From Bradyrhizobium sp. NAS96.2 (GTDB lineage: Bacteria > Pseudomonadota > Alphaproteobacteria > Rhizobiales > Xanthobacteraceae), in NCBI RefSeq assembly GCF_001908235.1, contig NZ_LGHK01000083.1:1-40443 (forward strand): a stretch of 40,443 nucleotides of DNA, in the 5' to 3' direction. The stretch's first letter is position 1. Each line of letters begins with the position of its first letter. The position numbers and the translations under genes were made by a program. Shown piece after piece: positions 23,290 to 32,650 of the stretch. A model generated the notes under the pieces. That model saw only the letters and a program-made list of their open reading frames with translations, searched no databases and had not been told where the DNA came from.

Positions 23290-24981
23290 ATGTCGGGCGT
23301 CACTTTCAACCGCAACCGGGTCAGGCTCAAGAAGGTTCTGGGTATCCGTGCCCGGCTCGCCTTGCTTGCGGTGATGCTGGTCGCGCCGCTGATGCTCGAT
23401 CGCGTCCGCACGCTGGAAGATTCTCGCAGCAAGCAGATCGCGCAGGCCGCGGCCGGCTATGCCAACCTCACCGCACACGCCGCTGAAACCCAGCGCGAAG
23501 TGGTATCCTCGGTCGAGACCATGCTGAAATCGGCCGCCTATATCCGCGCCTCCGGCGGCATTGGGCAGAGCTGCGAGGTGCTCCGCGCCAGCCTGCCGAC
23601 GGTGCTGCCCTGGATCCGCAGCATTATGTTCGTGTCCAGGGACGGACTGGTGCAATGCTCGACGCTGAACAGCCAGGTCGGGCTCAGCATCGGCGATCGT
23701 GAATATTTCAAGAAGGCGCAGGACAACCGCGGCTTCGTGTTCAGCGACTATCTGCGCGGCAGGACCAATGGCCGCGCGATGATGATGGCGGCCTATCCGG
23801 TGGCCGCGATCAATCCGGAACAGGACGCCATCGTGGTCGCCGGCATCAACATCGACTGGCTGTCGCAGATCATGGCCAATCTCGGCGGCCAGCCCGGCAT
23901 GTCGGCCGCTCTGGTCGATAGCACCGGCGTTGTGATCGCGGCTCCATCGGATCATGCAAGCCTGATCGGCCACTCGCTCGACACCATCCCCTTGATGTCG
24001 GCAATTGCCGAGAAGGCGCTGAGCTACGACGAACCGTCGGGCTCGGTGTCGCTCACGGCTTCCGACGGCGCACAACGTACGCTGAGCTTCGCCCGCATCG
24101 CCGGAACGCAATCCCGGCTGATCGTCAGCATGGACGAGGCCAAGGTGACGGCGGCGATCAACCGCGAGATCCGCACCGCCTATCTGCAGCTCGGCTTCGT
24201 CTGCCTTTTCGTTTTGCTGGGCGCCCTCGTCGGCGCAGAACGGCTCGTCATCCATCCGATCGAGCTGATGACCGGCATGGCAAGGCGGTTCGGCGAAGGC
24301 GACTGGTCGGCGCGCGTCGCCAAGCACAAGCTGCCGTCGGAGTTCGTGCCCTTGGCGCGCGCCTTCAACGCGATGGCGGCGCAACTCAGCCAGCGCGAGC
24401 GCGAGCTCGTTGAGTCCAACGACCGTCTCACCGTGATGGCTTCGATCGACGCGCTGTCGGGCCTCGCCAACCGCCGCGGCTTCCAGAGCCGGCTCGACTT
24501 CGAGTGGATGCGGGCGCAGCAGTATGAATGCGAGCTGTCGCTGATGATGATCGATGTCGATCACTTCAAGCTCTACAACGACACCTACGGCCATCCCGAA
24601 GGCGACGCCTGCCTGACGCGGATCGGCGAGGTGCTGTCCGGTATCGCCGCCGACACGATGGGCTTCGCCGGCCGTTATGGCGGCGAGGAATTCTGCCTCT
24701 TGCTGCCGAACACCGACGCCGCGCATGCGCTGGCGATCGGCGAGACGGTGCGCACCGCAGTACTTGGCCTTGCCGTACCGCACGCGCCCTCGAGCCATTG
24801 CGTCGTCACCGTCAGCGTCGGCGTCGCAACGACCAAGCCGAACGAGACCCAGCGCCCCGGCGATCTGATCGAAGCCGCCGACGCCGCCCTCTACGCCGCC
24901 AAGCGCCGCGGCAGGAATGCCGTCATCGAGCACGGCTTCCTGCAGACGCTGGATGAAGCCGGGATGGCGCTGGCGAGCTAG
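23290..24981 (+). CDS. Cache-HAMP-GGDEF diguanylate cyclase
   Basis: A 563-residue membrane sensor. A first helix (about 20-36), a periplasmic dCache-type domain (about 45-290; MFVSRDGLVQCST, DREYFKKAQDNRGFVFSDY, AYPVAAIN), a second helix (about 300-322, LGFVCLFVLLGALVGAE), HAMP (RLVIHPIELMTGMARRFGEG…), then GGDEF from about 385 with GGEEF at 464-468 and DVDHFKLYNDTYGH. The I-site position, three residues after Asp455, has no RxxD. It makes cyclic di-GMP in response to an unknown small ligand. AAGGGA precedes ATG 23290. Confidence 0.93.
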   Translation: MSGVTFNRNRVRLKKVLGIRARLALLAVMLVAPLMLDRVRTLEDSRSKQIAQAAAGYANLTAHAAETQREVVSSVETMLKSAAYIRASGGIGQSCEVLRASLPTVLPWIRSIMFVSRDGLVQCSTLNSQVGLSIGDREYFKKAQDNRGFVFSDYLRGRTNGRAMMMAAYPVAAINPEQDAIVVAGINIDWLSQIMANLGGQPGMSAALVDSTGVVIAAPSDHASLIGHSLDTIPLMSAIAEKALSYDEPSGSVSLTASDGAQRTLSFARIAGTQSRLIVSMDEAKVTAAINREIRTAYLQLGFVCLFVLLGALVGAERLVIHPIELMTGMARRFGEGDWSARVAKHKLPSEFVPLARAFNAMAAQLSQRERELVESNDRLTVMASIDALSGLANRRGFQSRLDFEWMRAQQYECELSLMMIDVDHFKLYNDTYGHPEGDACLTRIGEVLSGIAADTMGFAGRYGGEEFCLLLPNTDAAHALAIGETVRTAVLGLAVPHAPSSHCVVTVSVGVATTKPNETQRPGDLIEAADAALYAAKRRGRNAVIEHGFLQTLDEAGMALAS

Positions 24982-25353
24982 CTGCATCGCCCCGTGCAGG
25001 TGGAGCAGCATCAAGTGCTCATCCCTCGCGCCAACAAACAAAATGATTGCTGGCGCTCCCATCGACAGGCAGCGGGATCGTACCCAATTGATATTCCGGA
25101 TGCCGCCGTGACCCGTTTCGGATCCCGGTGCGCCACTGCTATTAGGTCAATGGTGCTGCCCGATAGCCCCTCGTTCCGAAGTTGCCGGGCATCCCTCTAC
25201 TCACCATCGTGCGGCCATGCTTTGGTCAAAACTGCGTTGAGTGCTTGGCGGGAACATCGACGTCATGACAATGCGATTCGCCTCTTTTGGTGACACTGGA
25301 TCAGGGGACAGGTCGCCAACGCATTCTTGAGATGCCCACTGCAAAGGCTTGCG
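24982..25353. other. Non-coding stretch before the hybrid kinase
   Basis: The 372 bases hold no gene, palindrome or terminator that I can support. Base composition is visibly less GC-rich than in the neighbouring housekeeping genes. A GGAAC at about 25251 recalls the -35 of the alphaproteobacterial general stress factor EcfG, but no GTT follows at the needed distance, so it is not called. Confidence 0.5.
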
Positions 25354-27954
25354 ATGGAAAGGGCAGGGTTCGGCACAGCCAAGATGCTCGCTTTTGGCGA
25401 CGCTCGGAGCATTGCGACCTACGCGGTCGAAATCCTGATAATCGCCGCGATTTATGGCGGCCTTGCCGAAGCCGCGCGGCTCCTTCCGGCGATCAATCCA
25501 ACCGCGACACTGCTGTGGCCACCGACCGGGCTTGCGCTCGCGCTGGTCCTGCTGCGCGGCTACCGGATCTGGCCGGCGATCCTGGTGGGGGCCATCTCTC
25601 CCTACTTTATGGCCGACCGATCGCTCCTGGAATTTGGCACCGCCGGGATCGGCAGCCTGCTTGCTGCATGTGCCGGGACATGGCTGATCGACCGTTGGTC
25701 GAACGGTCGCCAGACGTTTGCCACGCCTGTCGGTGTCGCGAAGTTTGCAATCATTTCCTGTGCGCCGACCACGATCATCAGTTCAACCATCGCCTCGGCC
25801 GGCTTCGCGCTCGCCAATGAATTGAGCCTTTCCGATTCCGTCGTCGCCGGGGTGACCTGGTGGCTTGCGGACACTGCCGGGACCCTGGTCATTGCTCCGC
25901 TCATCGTACTCTGGGCGACGATGCCCTTACGCATTCCTTCCAAATGGAAGCTGTTGGAATCGATCGCTATCCCCGTTCTCGCCGGCATCGTCGGGATCGT
26001 TGCTTACAGCCCGCTCATCGGTAGCGACCTCATCAGCCCTGACCTCGACGTGTTGCTGCCGCATCGGAGCCTTCTGGGCTTTCTGGTTCTGCTGCCCTTG
26101 ATCTGGGCCGGCCTGCGCGGCGATCGATGCACCGTGTCGACGGCTGCGTTCATTTTTGTCGGAATGGCCGTGTGGGGGTTTTCGGTAGGGAATGATCCAT
26201 TTCCGAAAATGGATCCGAATGGCGCACTGTTATCCTTGCTCGTGCTCTCGATCAGCGTATCGGCACCTCCTCTTGCGCTGGCAGCGGCAATTGCGACGCG
26301 CCAGACCACGGAAGACCATCTCCTTTCTGTCCGGGACCAACTGAACGGTCAACTTGAACGGAAAGCCTTGGCGCTCGACAACATCAGGCGGCATTTCCAG
26401 ACCCTTATCGAAGGCGTCGTCGACTATGCGATTTTTGCGCTCGATCGAGAGGGACACGTTACGAGTTGGAATAGCACCGCTCAAAAGATCATCGGCTACA
26501 GCTCGGAAGAAATCATCGGCAAGCATTTTGGAATTTTCTATCGGCCGGATGAACGCCGCGCGGGCTCGCCAGCACACGCGCTCGAGACGGCAATCGAAAG
26601 AGGCAAGTACGACGTGGAGGGTTGGCGCATCAGAAAGAATGGTACGCCGTTCTTCATCACGGGCTCCGTCTCGTCGAGCCACGATGACGCAGGAAATCTG
26701 ATCGGCTTCATCAGTATTCTGCGCGACGCAACCGAGCGGCGCGACGCGGAGGAAAAGCTGGTCCAGGCCCGCGAACAGCTCGCGATGTCTCAGAAAATGG
26801 AGGCGATCGGCAAACTGACCGGCGGGATTGCGCACGACTTCAACAATCTATTGATGATCATCGGAGGCAGCGCCCAGATCTTCACACGCCTGCTTGATCC
26901 AAAACTGCCCAAAGCAATCGAAGCCATCCAGACCGCGGCCAAACGCGGCGAGAGCCTCACGCGCCAATTGTTGACCTTCTCTCGTCATCAGCATCTCAGC
27001 CCGACGGTCGTTGATCTGAATGCATCGATCAAGAACATGCGGACCATGATTGAAAGCTCGCTGCGCGGGAACATCGTGTACAACGAGAACGTCGGTGAGG
27101 GCATAGCCTCGGTCAAGGTGGACCTCGCCGAGCTGGAGCTTGCGATCGTCAACATCGCCGTCAATGCGCGCGATGCAATGCCAAGCGGCGGCACGTTCAC
27201 CTTGTCCGTCCATGCGGTGACCGCGAACCAGGAGACCGGCGGCGATCGCCGCGCAAAGGCTTTCTTTGCAATAGCGCTTGGCGATACCGGCACCGGTATT
27301 CCGCCAAATCTTCTGTCCAAGATGTTCGATCCGTTCTTCACGACCAAGGAGGTCGGCAAGGGCACCGGTCTCGGTCTGTCCCAGGTCTATGGTTTCGCCC
27401 ACCAGGCGGGTGGAACGGTGACGGCAGACAGCAAGGTTGGTCAGGGAACAACGATTACGATCTATTTGCCATCCTGTGCAGACGAGCAAACCGCCAGCAA
27501 AGACCTCGCCGCCGCCAGAGCAAGACCGAAGCAGCCGCAGCGGCAGACGGTTCTTGTTGTCGACGACAGCCCCGAAGTCGCGGACGTGACATCCTCGCTG
27601 TTCGAGCATCTGGGCTATGAAACGATCTATCGGGATTCGGCCGAAGCGGCGTTGAAACTGCTCGATGCCGGCACCAGGATCGATCTCGTCTTCAGCGATA
27701 TCGTCATGCCAGGAACCATCGATGGCGTCGGGCTCGCGAGAGAAGTGCGGTCGCGGTACCCGGGTTTGCCGATCGCCCTTACAACCGGTTACAGCGACGC
27801 TGCAAATGCAGCACCCCCAAGTCTAAAGATACTCCGCAAGCCGTTCGACACCGAGGCCCTCAGAGATTTCATCCAGGATCTTGCGCCCCCGAGATCAGCG
27901 CGAGCATCCGTCGTGCCTTTGGCATCAAACACGACCGACGCGCGCAGACATTGA
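25354..27954 (+). CDS. MASE1-PAS hybrid sensor histidine kinase with receiver domain
   Basis: An 866-residue membrane kinase. An N-terminal MASE1 sensor has about eight helices (residues 15-310; NPTATLLWPPTGLALALVLL and ATRQTTEDHL are typical). A PAS domain (346-465, DYAIFALDREGHVTSWN) precedes the dimerisation domain with His494 (GGIAHDFNN), an ATPase domain (N box NIAVNARDAMP, DTGTGIP, GKGTGLGLSQVYGF) and a C-terminal receiver (730-850) with Asp737/738 and phosphoacceptor Asp782 (FSDIVMPG). No output regulator is adjacent. ATG 25354 follows AAAGG; an ATG at 25384 is also possible. Confidence 0.92.
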   Translation: MERAGFGTAKMLAFGDARSIATYAVEILIIAAIYGGLAEAARLLPAINPTATLLWPPTGLALALVLLRGYRIWPAILVGAISPYFMADRSLLEFGTAGIGSLLAACAGTWLIDRWSNGRQTFATPVGVAKFAIISCAPTTIISSTIASAGFALANELSLSDSVVAGVTWWLADTAGTLVIAPLIVLWATMPLRIPSKWKLLESIAIPVLAGIVGIVAYSPLIGSDLISPDLDVLLPHRSLLGFLVLLPLIWAGLRGDRCTVSTAAFIFVGMAVWGFSVGNDPFPKMDPNGALLSLLVLSISVSAPPLALAAAIATRQTTEDHLLSVRDQLNGQLERKALALDNIRRHFQTLIEGVVDYAIFALDREGHVTSWNSTAQKIIGYSSEEIIGKHFGIFYRPDERRAGSPAHALETAIERGKYDVEGWRIRKNGTPFFITGSVSSSHDDAGNLIGFISILRDATERRDAEEKLVQAREQLAMSQKMEAIGKLTGGIAHDFNNLLMIIGGSAQIFTRLLDPKLPKAIEAIQTAAKRGESLTRQLLTFSRHQHLSPTVVDLNASIKNMRTMIESSLRGNIVYNENVGEGIASVKVDLAELELAIVNIAVNARDAMPSGGTFTLSVHAVTANQETGGDRRAKAFFAIALGDTGTGIPPNLLSKMFDPFFTTKEVGKGTGLGLSQVYGFAHQAGGTVTADSKVGQGTTITIYLPSCADEQTASKDLAAARARPKQPQRQTVLVVDDSPEVADVTSSLFEHLGYETIYRDSAEAALKLLDAGTRIDLVFSDIVMPGTIDGVGLAREVRSRYPGLPIALTTGYSDAANAAPPSLKILRKPFDTEALRDFIQDLAPPRSARASVVPLASNTTDARRH

Positions 27955-28319
27955 CCGGTCGCGCCATCGCGGGCGCTGTTCGGGCGGTGCCCGAGGGACA
28001 AAACTCGGGCAAATCATGTCGCGGGAATGCGGAATTGCGCCTCATATGACGCTGTCGTCGCCCGGCTCGACCGGGCGATCCAGTACGCCGCGGCCCCTCG
28101 GTTCAAGCATGGACGTCTCTGGAATACTGGGTCACCCGGTCAAGCCGGGTGACGACACCAAACGGGCTCCTGACGGGGTGCCCACCTCGCTGGCGGCCCC
28201 GGCATGACCATTTGGCAGGCCCCAAGCCGTTGACCGAACAGGCGCTTTTGTGGCCTAGTCCGCCGTCCCCGGATGGGACCCGAAAATCACCGAAAACCAC
28301 CCAAAATCCTTGCGATTTC
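27955..28319 (+). other. Intergenic region before leuS with possible promoter
   Basis: The 365 bases hold the family H palindrome (28054-28157). Right of it is TTGACC at 28230-28235, a candidate -35 for leuS, but the -10 is poor. No leader peptide with leucine codons or T-box was recognised. Confidence 0.4.
28054..28157. repeat. Intergenic palindromic repeat, family H
   Basis: Two GC-rich hairpins facing each other: GTCGTCGCCCGGCTCGACCG-GGCGATCCAGTA on the left, and TACTGGGTCACCCGGTCAAG-CCGGGTGACGAC on the right, so GATCCAGTA pairs with TACTGGGTC across the element. A CCGCGG site is near the centre. It lies between the hybrid kinase and leuS, both on the plus strand. Confidence 0.7.
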
Positions 28320-30944
28320 ATGACCGCCGAACGCTACAACGCCCGTGAATCCGAACCCCGCTGGCAAGCCATCTGGGACGAAAAGGCGATCTTCGCCTCC
28401 AAGAACGACGATAAGCGGCCGAAATACTACGTGCTCGAGATGTTCCCGTATCCGTCCGGGCGCATCCATATCGGGCATGTCCGCAATTACACGCTCGGCG
28501 ACGTGCTGGCCCGCTTCATGCGCGCCAAGGGTTTCAACGTGCTGCATCCGATGGGCTGGGACGCGTTCGGCCTGCCGGCGGAGAACGCCGCGATCGAGCG
28601 CAAGGTGGCGCCGAAGGCCTGGACCTACGACAACATCGCCGCGATGAAAAAGCAGCTGCGGTCGATCGGCCTGTCGCTCGACTGGTCCCGCGAGTTCGCG
28701 ACCTGCGACCCCAGCTACTACAAGCATCAGCAGAAGATGTTTTTGGACATGCTGGCGGCCGGCCTCGCAGAGCGAGAGAAGCGCAAGCTGAACTGGGATC
28801 CGGTCGACATGACCGTGCTCGCCAACGAGCAGGTGATCGACGGCCGCGGCTGGCGTTCGGGCGCCGTTGTTGAACAACGGGAAATGAGCCAGTGGGTCTT
28901 CAAGATCACGAAGTACGCGCAGGAACTGCTGGACGCGCTTGATGGTCTCGACCGCTGGCCGGACAAGGTGCGGCTGATGCAGCGCAACTGGATCGGCCGC
29001 TCCGAGGGCCTGTTGATCCGCTTCGCGCTGGATGCGGCGACCACGCCGGCCGGCGAGACCGAGCTGAAGATCTTCACCACGCGGCCGGACACGCTGTTCG
29101 GCGCGAAATTCATGGCGATCTCGGCGGATCATCCGCTGGCGCAGGCGGCTGCCGCCAAGAATCCGAAGCTTGCGGAGTTCATTGCCGACATCAAGAAGAT
29201 CGGCACCGCGCAGTCGATCATCGACACCGCCGAGAAGCAGGGCTTCGACACCGGCATCAAGGCGGTGCATCCGTTCGATCCGAGCTGGAAGCTGCCGGTC
29301 TATGTCGCGAACTTCGTGCTGATGGAATACGGCACCGGCGCGATCTTCGGCTGCCCTGCGCACGACCAGCGCGACCTGGACTTCGTCAACAAGTACAATC
29401 TCGGCAACGTGCCGGTGGTCTGCCCGGAAGGACAGGACCCGAAGACGTTCGTCATCACCGACGTCGCCTATGACGGCGACGGCCGCATGATCAATTCGCG
29501 CTTCCTCGACGGCATGACCATCGAAGCCGCGAAGGAAGAGGTCGCCAAGCGGCTGGAATCGGAAATGCGCGGCAATGCACCGGTCGGCGAGCGGCAGGTG
29601 AATTTCCGCCTGCGCGACTGGGGCATTTCACGGCAGCGCTACTGGGGCTGCCCGATCCCGGTGATCCATTGTCCCAAGTGCGACGTGGTGCCGGTGCCCG
29701 ACGACCAGCTGCCGGTGACGCTGCCGGAGGATGTCTCCTTCGACAGACCGGGCAACGCGCTCGACCACCATCCGACCTGGAAGCACGTCAACTGTCCGAA
29801 GTGCGGCGGCAAGGCGGTGCGCGAGACTGATACGATGGACACCTTCGTGGACTCGTCCTGGTATTTCGCGCGTTTCACCGATCCGTGGAACAAGGACGCG
29901 CCGACCACCCTAGAAGTGGTCGATCGCTTGATGCCGGTCGACTGGTATATCGGCGGTGTCGAGCATGCCATCCTGCATCTGCTCTATGCGCGCTTCTTCA
30001 CGCGCGCCATGAAGGCGACCGGTCACATCAAGTTCGATGAGCCGTTCAAGGGGCAGTACACCCAGGGCATGGTGGTGCACGAGACATACAGGAAGGCCGA
30101 CGGCACCTGGGTCACGCCGGCCGAGGTGAAGATCGAGGTTGATGGCAACGCCCGCCGCGCGGTGCTGCTTGAGACCGGCGAGGACGTCGCGATCGGCCCG
30201 ATCGAGAAGATGTCGAAGTCGAAGAAGAACACCGTCGACCCTGACGACATCATCGCGAGCTACGGCGCCGACGTCGCGCGCTGGTTCATGCTGTCCGACT
30301 CCCCGCCCGACCGCGACGTGATCTGGAGCGACGAGCGGGTGCAGGGTGCCGCGCGCTTCGTGCAGCGGCTGTGGCGGCTGGTGAACGAATCGGCCGAAAT
30401 CGCCAAGACCGCGCCGACGGCCCGGCCGGCCAGTTTCGGAGCCGAGGCGCAGGCGCTGCGCAAGGCGGCCCATGGCGCGCTCGACAAGGTGTCGTCCGGG
30501 ATCGAGCGGCTGCATTTCAACGTCTGCCTCGCGCATATCCGCGAATTCGCCAATGCGCTGGCCGAGGTGCTGGCCAGAGGTGACAAGCCGGCGGCGGATG
30601 TGGCCTGGGCCGTCAAGGAAGCCGCGACCATCCTGGTCCAGCTGTTCTCGCCGATGATGCCGCATCTGGCCGAGGAGTGCTGGGTGGTTCTGGGCCAGAC
30701 CGGGCTGGTTTCCGAGGCCGATTGGCCGCAAATCGAGCGCGATCTGCTGGTTGAAGACAGCGTGACCCTGGTCGTCCAGGTCAACGGTAAAAAACGAGGT
30801 GATGTTACCGTGCCACGCACCGCCCAAAATGCGGATATAGAGGCTGCCGTTTTGGCGCTCGATGCGGTAAAAGCCGCCTTGGACGGCAAGCCTGTCCGCA
30901 AGGTGATCGTGGTGCCCATGAGGATCGTCAATGTTGTCGGCTAG
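28320..30944 (+). CDS. leuS: Leucyl-tRNA synthetase
   Basis: An 874-residue class I synthetase that charges tRNA-Leu. The HIGH motif lies at His50-Ile-Gly-His53 (SGRIHIGHVRNY), the editing (CP1) domain includes FTTRPDTLFGAKF and GAIFGCPAHDQRD, and KMSKS is at 630-634. Zinc-type CPKC pairs occur near 455 and 480. ATG 28320 is used because homology begins at MTAERYN; the longer upstream frame runs through the family H repeat. Its last codons overlap the start of lptE by 14 bases. Confidence 0.97.
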   Translation: MTAERYNARESEPRWQAIWDEKAIFASKNDDKRPKYYVLEMFPYPSGRIHIGHVRNYTLGDVLARFMRAKGFNVLHPMGWDAFGLPAENAAIERKVAPKAWTYDNIAAMKKQLRSIGLSLDWSREFATCDPSYYKHQQKMFLDMLAAGLAEREKRKLNWDPVDMTVLANEQVIDGRGWRSGAVVEQREMSQWVFKITKYAQELLDALDGLDRWPDKVRLMQRNWIGRSEGLLIRFALDAATTPAGETELKIFTTRPDTLFGAKFMAISADHPLAQAAAAKNPKLAEFIADIKKIGTAQSIIDTAEKQGFDTGIKAVHPFDPSWKLPVYVANFVLMEYGTGAIFGCPAHDQRDLDFVNKYNLGNVPVVCPEGQDPKTFVITDVAYDGDGRMINSRFLDGMTIEAAKEEVAKRLESEMRGNAPVGERQVNFRLRDWGISRQRYWGCPIPVIHCPKCDVVPVPDDQLPVTLPEDVSFDRPGNALDHHPTWKHVNCPKCGGKAVRETDTMDTFVDSSWYFARFTDPWNKDAPTTLEVVDRLMPVDWYIGGVEHAILHLLYARFFTRAMKATGHIKFDEPFKGQYTQGMVVHETYRKADGTWVTPAEVKIEVDGNARRAVLLETGEDVAIGPIEKMSKSKKNTVDPDDIIASYGADVARWFMLSDSPPDRDVIWSDERVQGAARFVQRLWRLVNESAEIAKTAPTARPASFGAEAQALRKAAHGALDKVSSGIERLHFNVCLAHIREFANALAEVLARGDKPAADVAWAVKEAATILVQLFSPMMPHLAEECWVVLGQTGLVSEADWPQIERDLLVEDSVTLVVQVNGKKRGDVTVPRTAQNADIEAAVLALDAVKAALDGKPVRKVIVVPMRIVNVVG

Positions 30945-31485
30945 GATCAGGATCGCCGCCCGGCTCATCGCTATGGCTGCCTTGGCCGCGCTGACGGCCG
31001 GATGCTTCCAGCCGATGTATGCCGAGCGCACCCTCGACGGTTCGCCCGCCCTGCGCGAAAAGCTGATGGGCGTCGAGGTTCCGCCGGTCGACAAGCCGAA
31101 CGCCTCCCGCGAGGCCCGGGTCGGCGTCGAGGTCCGCAACGCCCTCGCCTTCAAGCTCTACGGCACCGCCACCGGCATGCCGCCGACGCACCGCCTGGTG
31201 CTGCGCTTCTATACAAGCCGCTCATCGCTGATGATCGACCCGACCACCGCGCTGCCGACCAGCGAGAACTACGGTATCGACGCCCAGTTCAACCTGGTCG
31301 AGATCGCCTCGAACAAGTCTGTGATGACCGGCACCACGTTCTCGCGCGTGTCCTATGACATGCCGGGCTCCTACCAGCGCTTCGCGCGCCAGCGCGCCCT
31401 CCGCGATGCCGAGGACCGCGCCGCGCAGGAGATCGCCGACAATATCCAGACCCGGCTCGCCTCGTTCTTCTCCAGCGGGACCTGA
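30931..31485 (+). CDS. lptE: LPS-assembly lipoprotein LptE
   Basis: A 184-residue outer-membrane lipoprotein that plugs LptD in lipopolysaccharide transport. The lipobox LTAGC places the lipidated Cys at residue 25. Then follow GCFQPMYAERTLDGSP, a usual alphaproteobacterial start, and a helical C-terminus rich in Arg and Ala (QRFARQRALRDAEDRAAQEI). Assignment rests on lipobox, size and the conserved order leuS-lptE-holA, with low sequence conservation in the family. The start overlaps the end of leuS. Confidence 0.88.
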   Translation: MLSARIRIAARLIAMAALAALTAGCFQPMYAERTLDGSPALREKLMGVEVPPVDKPNASREARVGVEVRNALAFKLYGTATGMPPTHRLVLRFYTSRSSLMIDPTTALPTSENYGIDAQFNLVEIASNKSVMTGTTFSRVSYDMPGSYQRFARQRALRDAEDRAAQEIADNIQTRLASFFSSGT

Positions 31486-31493
31486 TCGCCGCA

Positions 31494-32525
31494 TTGGTCG
31501 CACTTCGCGGAAAAGAGATCGACAGCTTCCTCGCCCGGCCCGACGCCGGCCGCCCGATCATCCTGCTTTACGGCCCGGACCTCGGCCTGGTGCGCGAGCG
31601 CGCCGACGCGCTGATGGCCTCCGCGGTCGACGATCCCAATGATCCATTCTCGCTGGTGCGGCTCGATGGCGACGAGCTCGCCGCCGAGCCATCGCGGCTG
31701 GTCGATGAAGCGATGACAGTGCCGCTGTTCGGCGGCCGCCGCGCCATCCGCGTCCGCGCCGGCTCGCGCAATTTCGCAAGCGGCGTCGAGACGCTGACCG
31801 AAACGACGGCGCTCAGGGATTGCCGCATCGTGATCGAGGCCGGCGACCTCCGCCCGGAATCGCCGCTGCGCAAGATCTGCGAGCGCGCCAAGAACGCGGT
31901 CGCGATCGGCTGCTATCCCGACACCGAGCGCGACCTGACCAAGCTGATCGAGGACGAGCTGCGCGTCTCCAACCTGCGGCTTGGGCAAGATGCGCGCGCG
32001 GTGCTGATGTCGCTGCTCGGCGGCGATCGCATGGCCTCGCGCAACGAGCTGCGCAAGCTCGCGCTGTTCGCGCACGGCAAGGGCGAGATCACGCTCGATG
32101 ACGTCATGACCGTGGTCTCCGACGCCTCCGAGCTGAAGCTCGATCCGATCGTCGACGGTGCGTTCGCCGGGAACGCGGCGCTGGTCGAAACCGAGTTCAC
32201 CAAGGCGATGGTCGCCGGCACCTATCCCGGCGTGATCATCTCGGCCGCGCAGCGCCAGGCGGCGTGGCTGCACAAATCGGCGCTGGCGATCGCGGACGGC
32301 ACCCCGGCGTCAGCCGTGCTCGAAGGCGGATTTCCGCGGCTGCACTTCTCGCGCAAACCCGCGGTCGAGATCGCGCTACGAAATTTTACGCCGCAGCGGC
32401 TGGTGAACATCATCGATCAACTTGCGACCGCGGCGCTCGACATGCGCAAGCAGGCCGCGCTCGCCGCCGTGATCGCGCATCGCGCCCTGCTCTCGATCGC
32501 GGTGAATGCGAAGCGAAGAGGATGA
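31494..32525 (+). CDS. holA: DNA polymerase III delta subunit
   Basis: A 343-residue clamp-loader subunit that opens the sliding clamp. It matches the family from the N-terminal FLARPDAGRPIILLYGPDLG through DGDELAAEPSRLVDEAMT, FGGRRAIRVR, LAQ-type helicity and the C-terminal LHFSRKPAVEIALRNF. The start is TTG 31494, eight bases after the lptE stop; no ATG fits the family start. It belongs to the leuS-lptE-holA operon. The palindromic element that follows probably ends the transcript. Confidence 0.93.
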   Translation: MVALRGKEIDSFLARPDAGRPIILLYGPDLGLVRERADALMASAVDDPNDPFSLVRLDGDELAAEPSRLVDEAMTVPLFGGRRAIRVRAGSRNFASGVETLTETTALRDCRIVIEAGDLRPESPLRKICERAKNAVAIGCYPDTERDLTKLIEDELRVSNLRLGQDARAVLMSLLGGDRMASRNELRKLALFAHGKGEITLDDVMTVVSDASELKLDPIVDGAFAGNAALVETEFTKAMVAGTYPGVIISAAQRQAAWLHKSALAIADGTPASAVLEGGFPRLHFSRKPAVEIALRNFTPQRLVNIIDQLATAALDMRKQAALAAVIAHRALLSIAVNAKRRG

Positions 32526-32545
32526 AATCGTCCTGTCTTGGGGTC

Positions 32546-32630
32546 GTCATTGCGAGCGAAGCGAAGCAATCCATCGCTCCGCACATGGGGACAGGTGGAT
32601 TGCTTCGTCGCTATCGCTCCTCGCAATGAC
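32546..32630. repeat. Intergenic palindromic repeat, family D, copy 1
   Basis: Arms GTCATTGCGAGCGAAGCGAA and CGCTCCTCGCAATGAC, with inner GCAATCCATC / GGATTGC pairs. A longer relative lies at 35260-35376. It separates the convergent holA and parB genes. Confidence 0.8.
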
Positions 32631-32650
32631 GAGGAGAGAGATTGGAAAAA

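Noticed and set aside
23224..25062. 612-codon frame opposite the Cache-GGDEF gene
   Set aside because: Antisense shadow of a gene with complete dCache, HAMP and GGDEF motifs; no recognisable domain of its own.
25251..25275. EcfG (general stress) promoter before the hybrid kinase
   Set aside because: GGAAC is present but GTT does not follow after 16-18 bases.
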